A stretch of DNA of 57,424 nt from Zavarzinella formosa DSM 19928 (GTDB taxonomy: Bacteria; Planctomycetota; Planctomycetia; Gemmatales; Gemmataceae), in contig NZ_JH636439.1 of assembly GCF_000255705.1 (NCBI RefSeq), forward strand, positions 839,832 to 897,255, read 5' to 3'. Position 1 is the stretch's first letter; every line of letters begins with the position of its first letter. Positions 57,201-57,424 of this stretch are shown here, piece after piece. The notes under the pieces were generated by a model, which did no database searches, had not been told where the DNA came from, and worked only from the letters and a program-made list of their open reading frames with translations. Position numbers and translations under genes: made by a program.

Positions 57201-57424
57201 TAACCCGTCTTCTCCGCCACCACCGACAGAAGCACATCACCCACGGGCGTGCTGGAGGGGGCTGAAGTTGCCAGGGTCGCCGCTGGGGCAGGGACCGCCA
57301 CCGCAACCGGGGCGGCGGTCGTTCCGAGGAACGACACGATATCCCGGAGGGTGTGGAGAGTGCCTAAATGTTCGGGTTTGACGCTGGGGGCGTCGGGGAG
57401 TTTTTCCTGGAGGGCCGAGAGGAT
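54281..57424 (-). CDS. PfaA-like PUFA-type polyketide synthase, C-terminal part (ACPs-KR-DH), cut by window edge
   Basis: The last 1047 residues of a megasynthase whose start is outside the window. In order: the tail of one acyl carrier domain at the window edge (residues 1-33), a complete one with LGIDSIKRVEIL (phosphopantetheine Ser at about 94), a proline-rich linker, a ketoreductase (NADPH site VVSGGARGVTAES near 458; SSSTGRFGRTGQVAYAAANE near 626-645), and a C-terminal PKS-type dehydratase (about 750-1030; SHVINDMAVLP and DAAFQMMILW). In the dehydratase the usual HxxxGxxxxP motif reads with Asp in place of Gly. This is the KS-AT-ACPn-KR-DH layout of PfaA/Pfa2; the KS and AT must lie upstream. 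A GTG at 57337 is not the start because the ACP frame runs through it. Confidence 0.9.
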   Translation of the reverse strand: MLSALQEKLPDAPSVKPEHLGTLHTLRDIVSFLGTTAAPVAVAVPAPAATLATSAPSSTPVGDVLLSVVAEKTGYPADMLGLDMQLDADLGIDSIKRVEILSALQEKLPDAPSVKPEHLGTLHTLRDIASLLAGPLPSVAGQPILPVAEAPRPFVVAITPASPESDREISIELPPVPFEDLAPTPIPELPLTAYQMNSKSGFTAPQAEANVIPPPSVFLPPVDPPPMPMRGDPEPPSATHSTVVRSLVGVVPLDPTNPRKRITTDRYAPVWLIAEPSSLTATISRQFDAAGCRPQFIPWNDSPYAYEPKGLAGLVLIAPDGTCPDDLPVRAFRWLKRAAGALNESARNGGSFFATVTRLDGAFGFGNLSASRDPVQGAFAGLSKTASHEWPLVNCKAIDLEPASARHLATALVDEILLAGPVEVGLTSHGRFGLEVIDQPSEGSDTSFPPLPEGSVIVVSGGARGVTAESLLPLVRATRPKLVILGRTPLSANEPEWLAKLADEAQIKQALMSRREKPATPREINDEAKKLLAERQVRRNLKRFAESGATVQYIMANVQNAGALAAGLSEVRRSFGPISAIIHGAGVLADRKIEDLTDEQFLQVYSTKVVGLKNLLNATEEDPLRAIVLFSSSTGRFGRTGQVAYAAANEVLNKTAQQLRRSKPDCHTVAFNWGPWEGGMVTPALAQVFLKEGIGLISYADGGELMVNELRRADQPAEVVVIARPISGHPPEKPSANGNGAIVSNGSVAGPPEMSVVFDRTISLFDHGVLRSHVINDMAVLPLAIHAEWLAHAAIHGNPGLRFHGFNDLRVFQPVSLNELSPINIQVMAGNTIRRDEGFVVPVEIRSRRNDRSITHSRAEILLINNLPEGELAASLPETGPYPHTPDEAYEHYLFHGPEMRALEKVDGISDEGLIAYSRPAPQPVSWMDQPVRGHWLGDPLAMDAAFQMMILWTNHKHRRGSLPCFVGEYRQYRRAYPHDGVMIALRITRDNGTMIRADIDIIDGDGRLVARMMNVEHVMDASLNEAFRKGRHKQPTGHGLGSRFGG
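54285..54289 (-). promoter_or_regulatory. Ribosome-binding site of the Pfa3-like gene
   Basis: GGAGG on the minus strand lies inside the last codons of the upstream PfaA-like gene, 10 nt before ATG 54274. It favours this start over ATG 54268. Confidence 0.7.
57041..57127 (-). repeat. ACP-coding repeat, copy 2
   Basis: This 87-nt stretch codes for the end of the complete ACP domain and is nearly identical in DNA to 57338-57424, 297 nt (99 codons) away. The segment coding SALQEKLPDAPSVKP is almost base-for-base the same. Confidence 0.9.
57338..57424 (-). repeat. ACP-coding repeat, copy 1 (cut by edge)
   Basis: The 3' end of another ACP domain, matching 57041-57127 at most positions. It shows that the megasynthase carries at least two tandem ACPs, and more may follow beyond the window. 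Confidence 0.9.

Noticed and set aside
54281-57337. GTG at 57337 as the start of the PfaA-like gene
   Set aside because: The same frame continues upstream through another ACP domain to the window edge, so the gene is truncated, not complete.
1-57424. tRNA, rRNA, riboswitches and CRISPR arrays
   Set aside because: I looked in all larger gaps for cloverleaf ends, rRNA-like tracts and repeated spacers and found none that could be supported.

Overview
The window looks like a chromosome segment from a planctomycete, most likely of the Gemmatales/Gemmataceae type. The evidence is the protein repertoire: a DUF1549/DUF1553 secreted cytochrome-like protein, a DUF1080 protein, several eukaryote-like Ser/Thr kinases, PQQ-type beta-propellers, secreted proteins with an N-terminal LEPLEGREVPAA-type motif, a PA14 multi-haem protein and a PUFA-synthase-like megasynthase. 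I ran no database search. All family calls come from motifs read in the translated sequence.

Layout. 3-8157: Rho (cut by the left edge), a large palindrome, a DUF1080 protein, a Taq-type (M32) carboxypeptidase, a kinase with DWG instead of DFG, pseudouridine-5'-phosphate glycosidase, a rhomboid protease and a TIM-barrel sugar isomerase/epimerase. 8224-17673: a DUF1549/DUF1553 protein, a membrane-anchored Ser/Thr kinase, an RluA-type pseudouridine synthase, a PDZ-M6 metalloprotease, an RTX-repeat protein with an apparently dead calpain-like domain, and a DUF2752 membrane protein. 17799-22172: a five-haem c-type protein with PA14 domain, followed by a secreted beta-propeller. 22501-30201: a sigma-54 activator without receiver domain, a lipoprotein, purine nucleoside phosphorylase, a DRG-like GTPase, two proline-rich secreted proteins, and a promoter-containing gap. 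30202-43320: Tex, FtsH, a glycosyltransferase, a 1212-residue propeller with malectin-like end, an unknown protein coupled to a SNF2-type helicase, and a YacP-like NYN nuclease.

The highlight is 43446-57424, one minus-strand operon that runs off the right edge. In order of transcription it holds a PfaA-like megasynthase (tandem ACPs-KR-dehydratase, 5' end outside the window), a Pfa3/PfaC-like megasynthase (KS, chain-length-factor-like KS with Gln for Cys, AT, four hot-dog dehydratase domains), then oleA, oleB, oleC and oleD. The intergenic distances are 6 nt, 32 nt, and then 4-nt stop/start overlaps (GTGA, ATGA, ATGA). OleABCD joins two acyl chains head to head into a long olefin. The PUFA-synthase-type enzymes make polyunsaturated acyl chains. 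The arrangement therefore predicts a dedicated pathway for a very long polyunsaturated hydrocarbon (or its beta-lactone/ketone intermediates), with the acyl supply and the condensation machinery encoded in one transcript. The individual families are known. Their fusion into one tightly coupled operon is the part worth a second look.

No tRNA, rRNA, CRISPR array, transposase gene or phage gene was recognised. The only mobile-element-like signal is the 127-nt palindrome at 1308-1434.
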